The position numbers were made by a program, and so were the translations under genes. From Chloroflexota bacterium (GTDB lineage Bacteria; Chloroflexota; Dehalococcoidia; SM23-28-2; RBG-16-64-32), in NCBI GenBank assembly GCA_022563285.1, contig JADFNQ010000104.1:1-5343 (forward strand): 5,343 nucleotides of DNA, written 5' to 3'. Under the pieces are notes generated by a model. It searched no databases, had not been told where the DNA came from, and saw only the letters and a program-made list of their open reading frames with translations. Positions 1 to 4,634 of the stretch are shown here, piece after piece (position 1 is the first letter of the stretch; every line of letters begins with the position of its first letter).

Positions 1-639
1 TCTCCCGATGGCAGCCGCATCGCCTTCGGGTCCCTGCGCGACGGCAACCTCGAGATATACCTGATGAACGCCGACGGAACCGGCCAGACCCGCCTCACCG
101 ATAACCCCGGCGACGACCTGGGTGCCGCCTGGTCCCCCGACGGCAGCCGTATCGCCTTCGAGTCCCACCGCGACGGCAACGGCGAGTTATACGTCATGAA
201 CGCCGACGGCTCCCGACCGGTGAACCTGACCGTCCGACCCCTCCGGGACGGCTCACCCGTATGGTCGCCCGATGGCACCCGCATCGCCTTCATCTCCCAG
301 CGCGACGGCAACAGCGAGGTCTACGTCATGGACGTCATCTTCTCCTCCCTCACCCGCGTCACCCGCATTGCCCGCGTGGACACCTGGCCCGCCTGGTCGC
401 CCGACGGCACCCGTATCGCCTTCGTCTCCAACCGTGACTTCAACAGCGAGATCTATATCGCCAACGCCGACGGCTCCGGCCAGACCCGCCTCACCTTTGA
501 TCCCGCACCCGATAGGGGCCCCGTCTGGTCGCCCGACGGCACCCGTATCGCCTTCGAGTCCTTCCACGAAGGCAAGAGCGGGGTGTACTTGGTGAACGTC
601 GACGGTTCCGGCCTGACCCGCCTCACCGGCGGCCGTTAG
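1..639 (+). CDS. PD40/TolB-like beta-propeller protein, 3' part
   Basis: The frame is open from the first base, so the gene starts upstream of the window; 212 codons and a TAG stop are visible. The protein is five tandem blades of the WD40-like PD40 type (the TolB C-terminal propeller family). Each begins with SPDG(S/T)RIAF, followed by a Ser-x-(R/H)-(D/E) stretch, a strand of type E(I/L/V)Y(L/V/I), then (N/D)xDGSG and TRLT. Blades begin at visible residues 1, 45, 89, 133 and 177, exactly 44 residues apart; the last is short and ends TRLTGGR. Such propellers usually bind proteins or ligands outside the cytoplasm, but the signal peptide and any N-terminal domain are off-window, so location and partner are unknown. 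Nothing marks it as true TolB: no tol or pal neighbour is seen. It may be a protease-associated or stand-alone propeller. The family call is firm; the role is not known. Confidence 0.88.
   Translation, partial: SPDGSRIAFGSLRDGNLEIYLMNADGTGQTRLTDNPGDDLGAAWSPDGSRIAFESHRDGNGELYVMNADGSRPVNLTVRPLRDGSPVWSPDGTRIAFISQRDGNSEVYVMDVIFSSLTRVTRIARVDTWPAWSPDGTRIAFVSNRDFNSEIYIANADGSGQTRLTFDPAPDRGPVWSPDGTRIAFESFHEGKSGVYLVNVDGSGLTRLTGGR
1..639 (+). repeat. 132-base tandem repeat, five units
   Basis: The serine codon that opens each SPDG motif falls at bases 1, 133, 265, 397 and 529, a constant period of 132 bases (44 codons). The final unit is 111 bases to the stop. Units keep strong nucleotide identity at the blade start: the 31 bases from the Trp codon at 394 are repeated exactly at 526. 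The second halves of the units differ more, and the third unit has replaced the NADGSG turn with an unrelated segment (around 331-348). Confidence 0.9.
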
Positions 640-730
640 AGCAAGGATGCCCTGCCGGGCCCTGAGGTTAGCGCTACGTTTGGCCTATAGCTTAACGTAA
701 CTTCCGCCCCCTTTCAGGCCGGGTCGCAAT

Positions 731-736
731 TATGAT
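731..736 (+). promoter_or_regulatory. Possible -10 promoter element
   Basis: TATGAT lies in an AT-rich patch (CAATTATGATACC) inside GC-rich DNA, about 90 bases upstream of the ATG at 824, and matches five of six bases of the sigma-70 -10 consensus. No good -35 hexamer sits 16-18 bases upstream, so this is only a candidate. Confidence 0.35.
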
Positions 737-744
737 ACCGTCAG

Positions 745-790
745 CCGGCAGCGGAGGCTCGTGGGTCGTGGCTGGTTGGGCGCCTGCCGG
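745..790 (+). promoter_or_regulatory. Leader inverted repeat
   Basis: CCGGCAG at 745-751 is a perfect inverted repeat of CTGCCGG at 784-790. Two further pairs (752-753 with 781-782) extend it if C783 is bulged. If the promoter at 731 is real, this stem would form near the 5' end of the transcript, about 20 bases ahead of the ribosome binding site. GC-rich DNA makes chance stems common. Confidence 0.3.
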
Positions 791-811
791 GTAGCCGTAC
801 GGTTAGAGCAC

Positions 812-818
812 GGGAGGG
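812..818 (+). promoter_or_regulatory. Ribosome binding site fixing the start at 824
   Basis: GGGAGGG lies five bases before the ATG at 824. A GTG at 761 would add 21 residues but has no comparable site, and it would push the hydrophobic signal sequence away from the N-terminus. The ATG at 824 is therefore preferred. Confidence 0.8.
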
Positions 819-823
819 TGCCT

Positions 824-1540
824 ATGACCAGGCTAGCCGTGGCTGCGACTCTAGGGTTCGCGTTCGCGCTGGCAGCTGTCTCCTTCGCCGCGGCGCAGGG
901 GGGGCCGGACGTTCAGATCTCCCAGTTCGATTGCACCGGGGATCCCGAGATAGTGGTCCTGACGAACTCGGGGGACGCGGCCCAGGACCTGTCCGGGTGG
1001 GAGCTGCGAAGCGATCCGGAGGCCAGCGAGCTGTTCGACCTCCGTGATCTGGGTACCACCCTGGCGCCGGGGGTGTCGAATACCATCCAGAGCGGCCCTG
1101 CCGCCAGCGGGGCCTTCACCTGGTCAACCGACGAGGTCTTCCGCGATAACGATCCCACGGACTACGTTCGCCTCGTCGATGATGCCGGGGCCACGGTCCA
1201 GCAGGTCAACTGTGCCGGGGCTACGCCATCGCCCACGCCATCGCCGGCCGTCGAGGTGCCCAACGGCGGTGGCCCGCCTCCACCGGCTGCCGCCGCGCTG
1301 TCACCGGCGATGATGGTCATGATTGGGGGCTCGCTGGCCGCCGCAGGCCTGGGAGCCATCGCTCTGCCCTGGCTGCGCCTTAGCACGTCTCCGGCAGCGG
1401 CGCCTGCCCCACCTCGAAGACGGTCAGCAGCTCATAGCGGGCGAGGAAGTCGCGGTGGGAAGCCCGGCTATTCGGCCCTTTACCTGGCGGCCGTGGCGGT
1501 TACAGCGGTGATCGTCTTCCGCTTCCTGCGTCGCCACTAG
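824..1540 (+). CDS. Secreted lamin-tail-domain protein with C-terminal membrane segments
   Basis: The product has 238 residues. Residues 1-25 form a signal peptide (MTRL, a hydrophobic core, then AAAQ as a likely cleavage site). Residues about 29-130 read as a bacterial lamin-tail domain (LTD, an Ig-like beta fold): VVLTNSG, then DLSGWEL, an LAPG turn, and DYVRLVDDAGATV near the end. Two cysteines (C37, C130) bracket the domain and could form a disulfide outside the cell. A Pro/Ser/Thr-rich linker (133-160) follows, then a hydrophobic segment (about 163-184), an Arg/Gly-rich stretch (198-213) and a second hydrophobic segment (about 217-233) ending FRFLRRH. LTDs in bacteria are found on exported proteins and nucleases; no nuclease motif is present here. 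I infer a cell-surface anchored domain of unknown ligand. The domain call is by pattern, and the second membrane segment is the less certain part. Confidence 0.8.
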   Translation: MTRLAVAATLGFAFALAAVSFAAAQGGPDVQISQFDCTGDPEIVVLTNSGDAAQDLSGWELRSDPEASELFDLRDLGTTLAPGVSNTIQSGPAASGAFTWSTDEVFRDNDPTDYVRLVDDAGATVQQVNCAGATPSPTPSPAVEVPNGGGPPPPAAAALSPAMMVMIGGSLAAAGLGAIALPWLRLSTSPAAAPAPPRRRSAAHSGRGSRGGKPGYSALYLAAVAVTAVIVFRFLRRH

Positions 1541-1583
1541 GGAGATTGCGGGAGGTGATGAGCGTCTGCATCTCTCTCAGTGC

Positions 1584-1611
1584 GCGAAGTCACCATAATA
1601 GGTGGCGTTGC
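1584..1611. terminator. Imperfect hairpin between convergent genes
   Basis: Arms 1584-1594 and 1601-1611 pair over 11 positions with one A/G mismatch and two G-T pairs, closing on the loop ATAATA. The hairpin sits mid-way in the 104-base gap between two converging genes, where a bidirectional terminator would be expected. Neither side has a T run, so intrinsic termination is doubtful. Confidence 0.3.
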
Positions 1612-1644
1612 TCGGGCCGGAAACGCGCCGAGGCTCTGAACGCC

Positions 1645-2388
1645 CTAGTCTCTATCGGCTCGGGCGCTGGGCGCGCCCCGCCACGGGCGACCCAGGCGTA
1701 GCCGCAGCAGCCCCCGCAGGTCCTCGGTGACCGTGCTCCCTATCTTCACCCGCGTGTCCGGGTCCTCCACCCAAGAGACCGGCACCTCCTTCACACGGTA
1801 GCCGAGCTTCTCGGCCAGGATGAGTAGCTCCGTGTCGAAGAACCAGTTGTTGTCCTCTATCAGGGGCAGGATGTGCTGGGCGGCCCGCCGGCTCACGGCC
1901 TTGAAGCCGCACTGGGCATCGCTGAAGCGGCTGAAGAAAGTCGCCTTGATCAGCAGGTTGTAGCCCCTCGACAACGCGGTTCGCTGCAGCGACCGCGTCA
2001 CCCGTGACTCTGGGGCCAGCCGCGAGCCGATGGCGAGGTCGTATCCCTCCTGGGCGATGGCTCCGATGAGGGCCGGGAACGCCTCTAGGTCAGTCGAGAG
2101 GTCTACGTCCATGTAGCTGACGATCTCCATTGGGCTGGCCAGCCAGGTCTGCTTCAGCGCCCGGCCGCGGCCCTTCGCCTCGATGCGCACGTACTCCACA
2201 TCGCCGTACTCACCGGCGAGACGCCGGCCCTCCTCCGGCGTGCCGTCCACGGAGGCGTTGTCGGCGATGACGATACGCCAGGAGTAGGGGAAGGCCGGCT
2301 CCGAGAGGAAGTCGCGGAGCGTAGGGATCGTCCGGGGAAGGGCCTGCTCCTCGTTGTAGACGGGGATGACTACGTCGACAGTGGTCAC
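1645..2388 (-). CDS. Family 2 glycosyltransferase, dolichyl-phosphate glucosyltransferase-like
   Basis: The 247-residue product is a GT-A fold, inverting family 2 glycosyltransferase closest in pattern to the ALG5/DPM1-like group, which moves a sugar from a nucleotide sugar to a polyprenyl phosphate at the inner face of the membrane. Visible motifs are VIPVYNEE (7-14), the nucleotide-binding IADNASVDGT (41-50), the DxD-type metal site MDVDLS (93-98), GSR (121-123), QCGFKA (159-164) and the WFFDTELL acceptor-side motif (182-189). The length is near complete for the catalytic domain; there is no transmembrane tail and no GtrA domain, so a separate flippase or membrane partner would be needed. 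The start is GTG at 2388 with no clear Shine-Dalgarno sequence; an in-frame stop at 2437-2439 limits upstream extension. The 3' end faces the lamin-tail gene. Donor and acceptor sugars cannot be read from sequence. Confidence 0.88.
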   Translation of the reverse strand: MTTVDVVIPVYNEEQALPRTIPTLRDFLSEPAFPYSWRIVIADNASVDGTPEEGRRLAGEYGDVEYVRIEAKGRGRALKQTWLASPMEIVSYMDVDLSTDLEAFPALIGAIAQEGYDLAIGSRLAPESRVTRSLQRTALSRGYNLLIKATFFSRFSDAQCGFKAVSRRAAQHILPLIEDNNWFFDTELLILAEKLGYRVKEVPVSWVEDPDTRVKIGSTVTEDLRGLLRLRLGRPWRGAPSARADRD

Positions 2389-2403
2389 GTGCGAACCATA
2401 GTG

Positions 2404-2429
2404 GTGGCGGCCTTGTAAGCCGAGGCCAC
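2404..2429 (-). promoter_or_regulatory. Imperfect inverted repeat upstream of the glycosyltransferase
   Basis: GTGGC at 2404-2408 mirrors GCCAC at 2425-2429, with a weaker inner pairing of GGCCT and AGGCC in a shifted register. It lies 16-41 bases ahead of the GTG start, where an operator or leader stem could act. Evidence is limited to the symmetry. Confidence 0.22.
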
Positions 2430-2475
2430 GTGGAGGTTAGCAGTTCCAGCCTGCGTTTTCAACGCTGCGGGGGGC

Positions 2476-3333
2476 TTACAACAGCACCCGCTTGGGCGCC
2501 CCGCTGACCGCCCGGCGGAAGTTATGGATCAGACGCCGGCCGTCGTCCAGCTCCTCCGCCCGGCAACGCCGCGGGCTCGCCAGCGCTTCCTCGATCTGCT
2601 TCCCGAGCCGCCCAGCGTCCTCCTCTAGCGCGCCCACGGCGTTCAGCTCATGCGCGGCCAGCGCCGTCTCTATCTGGGCCTCCGCCAGCAGCAGTAGCCA
2701 GCCGGCGATGAGCTCCGCCCACCCCAGGTGGAAGGCGCCACCGGCGAAGGTGAGGGCCAGCCTCTGCTGGCTGGAGTCCGGCCCCACCTGGAGGACGGTG
2801 CCGCCGAAGTGCGGCATCGCGAGGTCGGTGAGGAAGCGATAGGCGCCCCCCAGGCGCGCGTCCTGGGCCAGCGCTGAGCCGGCCCGGTAGCGGCCCAGGT
2901 CGATGTAGGAGGCGGCGTGCTCCCGGTCCTTCCCCATCGCCCTGGCCAGCCACTCCCGGTACTCGCCGAACCCTTCGGCCAGCAGCGAGCGCTGGGCGGC
3001 TATGCAGTCGCAGGCGGCCCGCAGCAGCGGCGGACACGAGGGATAGGAGGCGCGGCTCAGCAGAGCTCGGGTGTCCGATAGGTAGGAGAACGTCCGCGAC
3101 CAGAAGCCCAGCAACGCCGCCGTCTCCGGGCTCCGCTTCTTGGCGAGGACCGCCACGGCGGCCAGCTGGAGGCCCATCGCCTGCTCGAATAGCGACAGGT
3201 CGGAGGAGAGGAGGAACTGGGTCTGGCGGTGGGCGTCCCGCACCACCGGCGAGGCTGTGTCGGGACGGCCGGGCGGCTCGTAGCGCTCCGGAAAGGCGAA
3301 GGGCGCGATCTTCGGCGGCGACGGTTCGCTCAT
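2476..3333 (-). CDS. Unrecognised mostly helical protein
   Basis: I do not recognise this 285-residue product. The N-terminal 30 residues are Pro-rich and probably disordered (MSEPSPPKIAPF). From about residue 40 the sequence looks almost wholly alpha-helical, rich in Ala, Leu, Glu and Arg, with one turn-rich break around PHFGGTVLQVGPDSS (173-187). The stretch around AFHLGWAELIAGWLLLLAEA is hydrophobic but holds charged residues, so it looks more like a packed helix than a membrane span. A Cys cluster (PSCPPLLRAACDC) lies near residue 100. No signal peptide is seen, so it is likely cytoplasmic. The ATG at 3333 is clear but has no Shine-Dalgarno; it is preceded by AACC-spaced repeats. The gene follows the dehydrogenase by 58 bases and precedes the glycosyltransferase by 87, suggesting co-transcription. 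Reading frame and GC-rich codon use support a real gene. Confidence 0.75.
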   Translation of the reverse strand: MSEPSPPKIAPFAFPERYEPPGRPDTASPVVRDAHRQTQFLLSSDLSLFEQAMGLQLAAVAVLAKKRSPETAALLGFWSRTFSYLSDTRALLSRASYPSCPPLLRAACDCIAAQRSLLAEGFGEYREWLARAMGKDREHAASYIDLGRYRAGSALAQDARLGGAYRFLTDLAMPHFGGTVLQVGPDSSQQRLALTFAGGAFHLGWAELIAGWLLLLAEAQIETALAAHELNAVGALEEDAGRLGKQIEEALASPRRCRAEELDDGRRLIHNFRRAVSGAPKRVLL

Positions 3334-3338
3334 TCGTT

Positions 3339-3365
3339 GGTTCTGGGTTCGCAGGTTTGTAGGTT
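3339..3365 (-). repeat. Four spaced GGTT/AACC direct repeats in a leader
   Basis: GGTT occurs on the + strand at 3339, 3346, 3354 and 3362, at spacings of 7, 8 and 8 bases; on the coding strand this is a run of AACC blocks ending five bases before the ATG at 3333. They occupy the place where a ribosome binding site should be, and none is present. They may be protein or RNA binding sites, or a chance low-complexity patch. Confidence 0.45.
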
Positions 3366-3370
3366 CCCGC

Positions 3371-3390
3371 GGGGCGTGGGGTGGGGGGGG
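3371..3390 (+). other. G-run tract, possible quadruplex
   Basis: G runs at 3371-3374, 3378-3381 and 3383-3390 are separated by CGT and a single T, enough for four runs of three G with short loops. It starts one base beyond the dehydrogenase stop. In the minus-strand transcript it is C-rich, so any quadruplex would form in DNA (non-template strand of + transcription) rather than in that mRNA. Confidence 0.4.
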
Positions 3391-3391
3391 C

Positions 3392-4144
3392 CTACTGCCA
3401 GCCCTTGCGCGCCCCCTCCACCATCGCCAGGGGGCCCACGGGCCAGTTGTAGCCGTACACCATCCCCTTGTTGATGTCCTCTGCCGAGGCGATCCCCTCC
3501 GCCATCACCGCCTGCGCCTCTCGCACCGCCGCGAAGTAGATTCGGTTGGCGATGAACCCGTACTTCCCAGGGGCGTCCTTCACCCGCACGCTCGCCTTGC
3601 CGATGCGCTGGCAGAGGGATTCCAGCGCCTGGATCGTCTCCTCGGCGGTCTCGGTGGCGTGCACCAGCTCCACCAGCTTCATGACCGGCGCCGGGCTGAA
3701 CCAGTGCGCGCCGATGAACAGCGGCCGCCGCGACTCCGACACCGCTTGGTTCAGCTCCCCGATCACCAGGCCGGAGGTGTTGCTGGCGAACACCGCCTGC
3801 GACTGCACGACGCCGTCCACCTCGGCCCAGACCTTCTTCTTCAGCTCCAGCTCCTCCGGCACCGCCTCGATCACCAGCTCCGCGTCCTTCAGGTCGGTCA
3901 GGTTAGTGGTGAAGGAGAGGTTGGCGAGGGCGGAGTCCGCCTGCTCCTGGGTTGTCTTGCCCCGCTCTACGCCCCGCTTCAGGCCGTAGCGGCCGTCGAC
4001 GATGGTGGAGCGCGCCTTCTCGATGAGCTCGTCGCTGATGTCGCGGATCGTGACCTTGAGTCCGCCTACGGCTAGCGCCTGGGCGATGCCTGCGCCCATG
4101 ACACCGCCGCCGAGGACGCCTGCGCTCTTAATCTCGATGGGCAT
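3392..4144 (-). CDS. 3-hydroxyacyl-CoA (3-hydroxybutyryl-CoA) dehydrogenase, short C-terminus
   Basis: This 250-residue protein oxidises L-3-hydroxyacyl-CoA to 3-ketoacyl-CoA with NAD+ in beta-oxidation or butanoyl-CoA metabolism; it should be cytosolic and dimeric. The Rossmann domain shows GGGVMG (12-17), the acidic D35 that selects NAD over NADP, and EAVPEE (93-98). The catalytic set is intact: S124 in SNTSG, H147 in GAHWFSPAPVMKLVEL, E159 of that same motif and N200 in GFIANR. The C-terminal domain ends right after NWPVGPLAMVEGARKGWQ, some 30 or more residues before the usual family end, though the active site is unaffected. The next 58 bases in other frames do not restore the missing family sequence, so this is not a simple recent frameshift. 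The ATG is supported by a strong ribosome binding site. Substrate chain length is uncertain, so no gene symbol is given. Confidence 0.9.
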   Translation of the reverse strand: MPIEIKSAGVLGGGVMGAGIAQALAVGGLKVTIRDISDELIEKARSTIVDGRYGLKRGVERGKTTQEQADSALANLSFTTNLTDLKDAELVIEAVPEELELKKKVWAEVDGVVQSQAVFASNTSGLVIGELNQAVSESRRPLFIGAHWFSPAPVMKLVELVHATETAEETIQALESLCQRIGKASVRVKDAPGKYGFIANRIYFAAVREAQAVMAEGIASAEDINKGMVYGYNWPVGPLAMVEGARKGWQ

Positions 4145-4151
4145 GTGGGTG

Positions 4152-4158
4152 ACCTCCT
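4152..4158 (-). promoter_or_regulatory. Strong ribosome binding site of the dehydrogenase
   Basis: AGGAGGT on the minus strand lies seven bases before the ATG at 4144. It is the best Shine-Dalgarno match in the window and fixes the start. It lies six bases downstream of the overlapping inverted repeats. Confidence 0.85.
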
Positions 4159-4164
4159 ACTTAC

Positions 4165-4198
4165 TCTGTAGTCCGCTACAGATACGATCAGGCGGACT
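4165..4198 (-). promoter_or_regulatory. Two overlapping, mutually exclusive inverted repeats
   Basis: Hairpin A pairs 4165-4171 (TCTGTAG) with 4176-4182 (CTACAGA), seven perfect pairs around a four-base loop. Hairpin B pairs 4170-4176 (AGTCCGC) with 4192-4198 (GCGGACT), seven perfect pairs around 15 bases. They share bases 4170-4171 and 4176, so an RNA can form only one at a time. In the transcript the first arm of B lies in the last codons of hicA, covered by ribosomes if hicA is being translated to its end. The pair ends six bases before the dehydrogenase Shine-Dalgarno. It could be a translation-coupled switch, or on DNA an 18-bp operator. There is no T run, so a terminator is unlikely. 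Confidence 0.5.
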
Positions 4199-4395
4199 CC
4201 CATTCCTCTCTGGCTATTCCAGCTTGCCGAATGATTTCATGCTGTAGTGCCACAGAAACATCACGTCGATGTTCTCCCGGGATGTGAACCTTGAGCTTGC
4301 CCTTCTGCATGAATGCGTGTCGTCCGCCGCTTATCGGCCCCTGGAAACCGAGGGCTCGAAATTTGCGAATGAGCTCTCGGCGAGAGAGGCTTCAC
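4188..4395 (-). pseudogene. hicA: HicA-family toxin (mRNA interferase), frameshifted at its N-terminus
   Basis: HicA toxins are small dsRBD-fold ribonucleases that cleave mRNA and are neutralised by HicB. In the frame ending at TGA 4190-4188 the product reads RRELIRKFRALGF, then SGGRHAFMQKGKLKVHIP with the catalytic-type histidine, then DVSVALQHEIIRQAG and AREEWESA. This is a full HicA body. That frame has no ATG, GTG or TTG start before the histidine. The expected start is the GTG at 4395, overlapping the hicB stop by four bases (GTGA), and it encodes V/M-K-P-L-S in another frame. Adding one CT to the run at 4388-4382 joins the two and gives a 69-residue protein with the usual PLSRRELI opening and the histidine at 27. 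As written, translation from the GTG gives 44 unrelated residues. Either the toxin is dead, the frame is recoded, or the base count is wrong. Confidence 0.82.
4374..4386 (-). repeat. 13-base palindrome at the hicA frameshift
   Basis: CTCTCGCCGAGAG on the minus strand is a perfect inverted repeat about its central base, 4380. It includes most of the CT run (4388-4382) where the hicA frame is lost. Short CT runs beside a palindrome are prone to slippage, which fits a two-base deletion here. Confidence 0.6.
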
Positions 4396-4634
4396 GCTTT
4401 AATGGCTTTTGAAGATAGGGTGATACCTTCAAGCTCAGGCACCTCTTCATTATCGCGGAGCTTGAGTAACAGCCACTCCTCTAGCACCTCCTGGAGGACG
4501 CGGCGGCACTCCTCCAGAGCGTCTTCGCTGGCCCAGACACCCTGGAAGCCAGCGATCTCGCCAAAGTATCTCCCGTCATCCAGAATCTTGTACTGGGCCA
4601 TTTGCATAGCAGTTCGGATGTAAGCGGTAAGCAT
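4392..4634 (-). CDS. hicB: HicB-family antitoxin
   Basis: The 80-residue product is a single-domain HicB antitoxin, which binds HicA and blocks its RNase site. The core spans about residues 13-68: QYKILDDGRYFGEIAGFQGVW, the partly degraded RNase-H-like fold, then a helix (SEDALEECRRVLQEVLEEWL) and the VPELEGITL end. This is the pattern seen in short cyanobacterial and Chloroflexota HicB proteins. It has no C-terminal ribbon-helix-helix or helix-turn-helix domain, so DNA binding and self-repression are doubtful. The ATG at 4634 overlaps the eno stop by one base (TGATG) and is served by GAGGAG within eno, so translation is probably coupled to enolase. The order antitoxin then toxin is usual for this subgroup. 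Codons are more A/T-ending than in eno or the dehydrogenase, a hint of acquisition. Confidence 0.88.
   Translation of the reverse strand: MLTAYIRTAMQMAQYKILDDGRYFGEIAGFQGVWASEDALEECRRVLQEVLEEWLLLKLRDNEEVPELEGITLSSKAIKA

Larger units (their letters stand above)
640..823. other. Intergenic region between the propeller gene and the lamin-tail gene
   Basis: This 184-base stretch has stop codons in all forward frames and no credible gene. It holds a possible -10 element at 731-736, a leader inverted repeat at 745-790 and the ribosome binding site at 812-818. No Rho-independent terminator for the propeller gene is visible: the only nearby stem, GCCC 649-652 with GGGC 657-660, is four pairs and has no T run. 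Confidence 0.6.

Noticed and set aside
253..567. Gly/Asp/Val-rich repetitive minus-strand frame opposite the propeller repeats
   Set aside because: Its repeats follow the 132-base period of the real gene; it is an antisense shadow.
649..660. Possible terminator after the propeller gene
   Set aside because: Only four pairs and no T run.
761..823. GTG at 761 as the start of the lamin-tail gene
   Set aside because: No ribosome binding site there, and the signal peptide begins cleanly at the ATG at 824 behind GGGAGGG.
1383..1499. Minus-strand frame under the lamin-tail gene reading HRDFLARYELLTVFEVGQ near its end
   Set aside because: It looks protein-like, but has an in-frame stop at its upstream side, no start codon and only 39 codons; GC-rich antisense frames often look like this.
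1558..1701. Small forward frame of 47 codons with GGGAGGTG just before its ATG
   Set aside because: The Shine-Dalgarno is only about two bases from the ATG, the product has no family look, and the frame runs into the 3' end of the oppositely coded glycosyltransferase.
2451..2467. GCGTT/AACGC stem after the unknown gene's stop
   Set aside because: Five pairs with a three-base loop and no T run on the transcript side; too weak for a terminator call.
3334..3391. Frameshift as the cause of the short dehydrogenase C-terminus
   Set aside because: The other frames after the stop give Pro-rich sequence unlike the family tail.
4291..4623. Forward frame of 110 codons over the hicBA region
   Set aside because: Ser/Arg-rich shadow of hicB and hicA, which have clear family motifs on the other strand.
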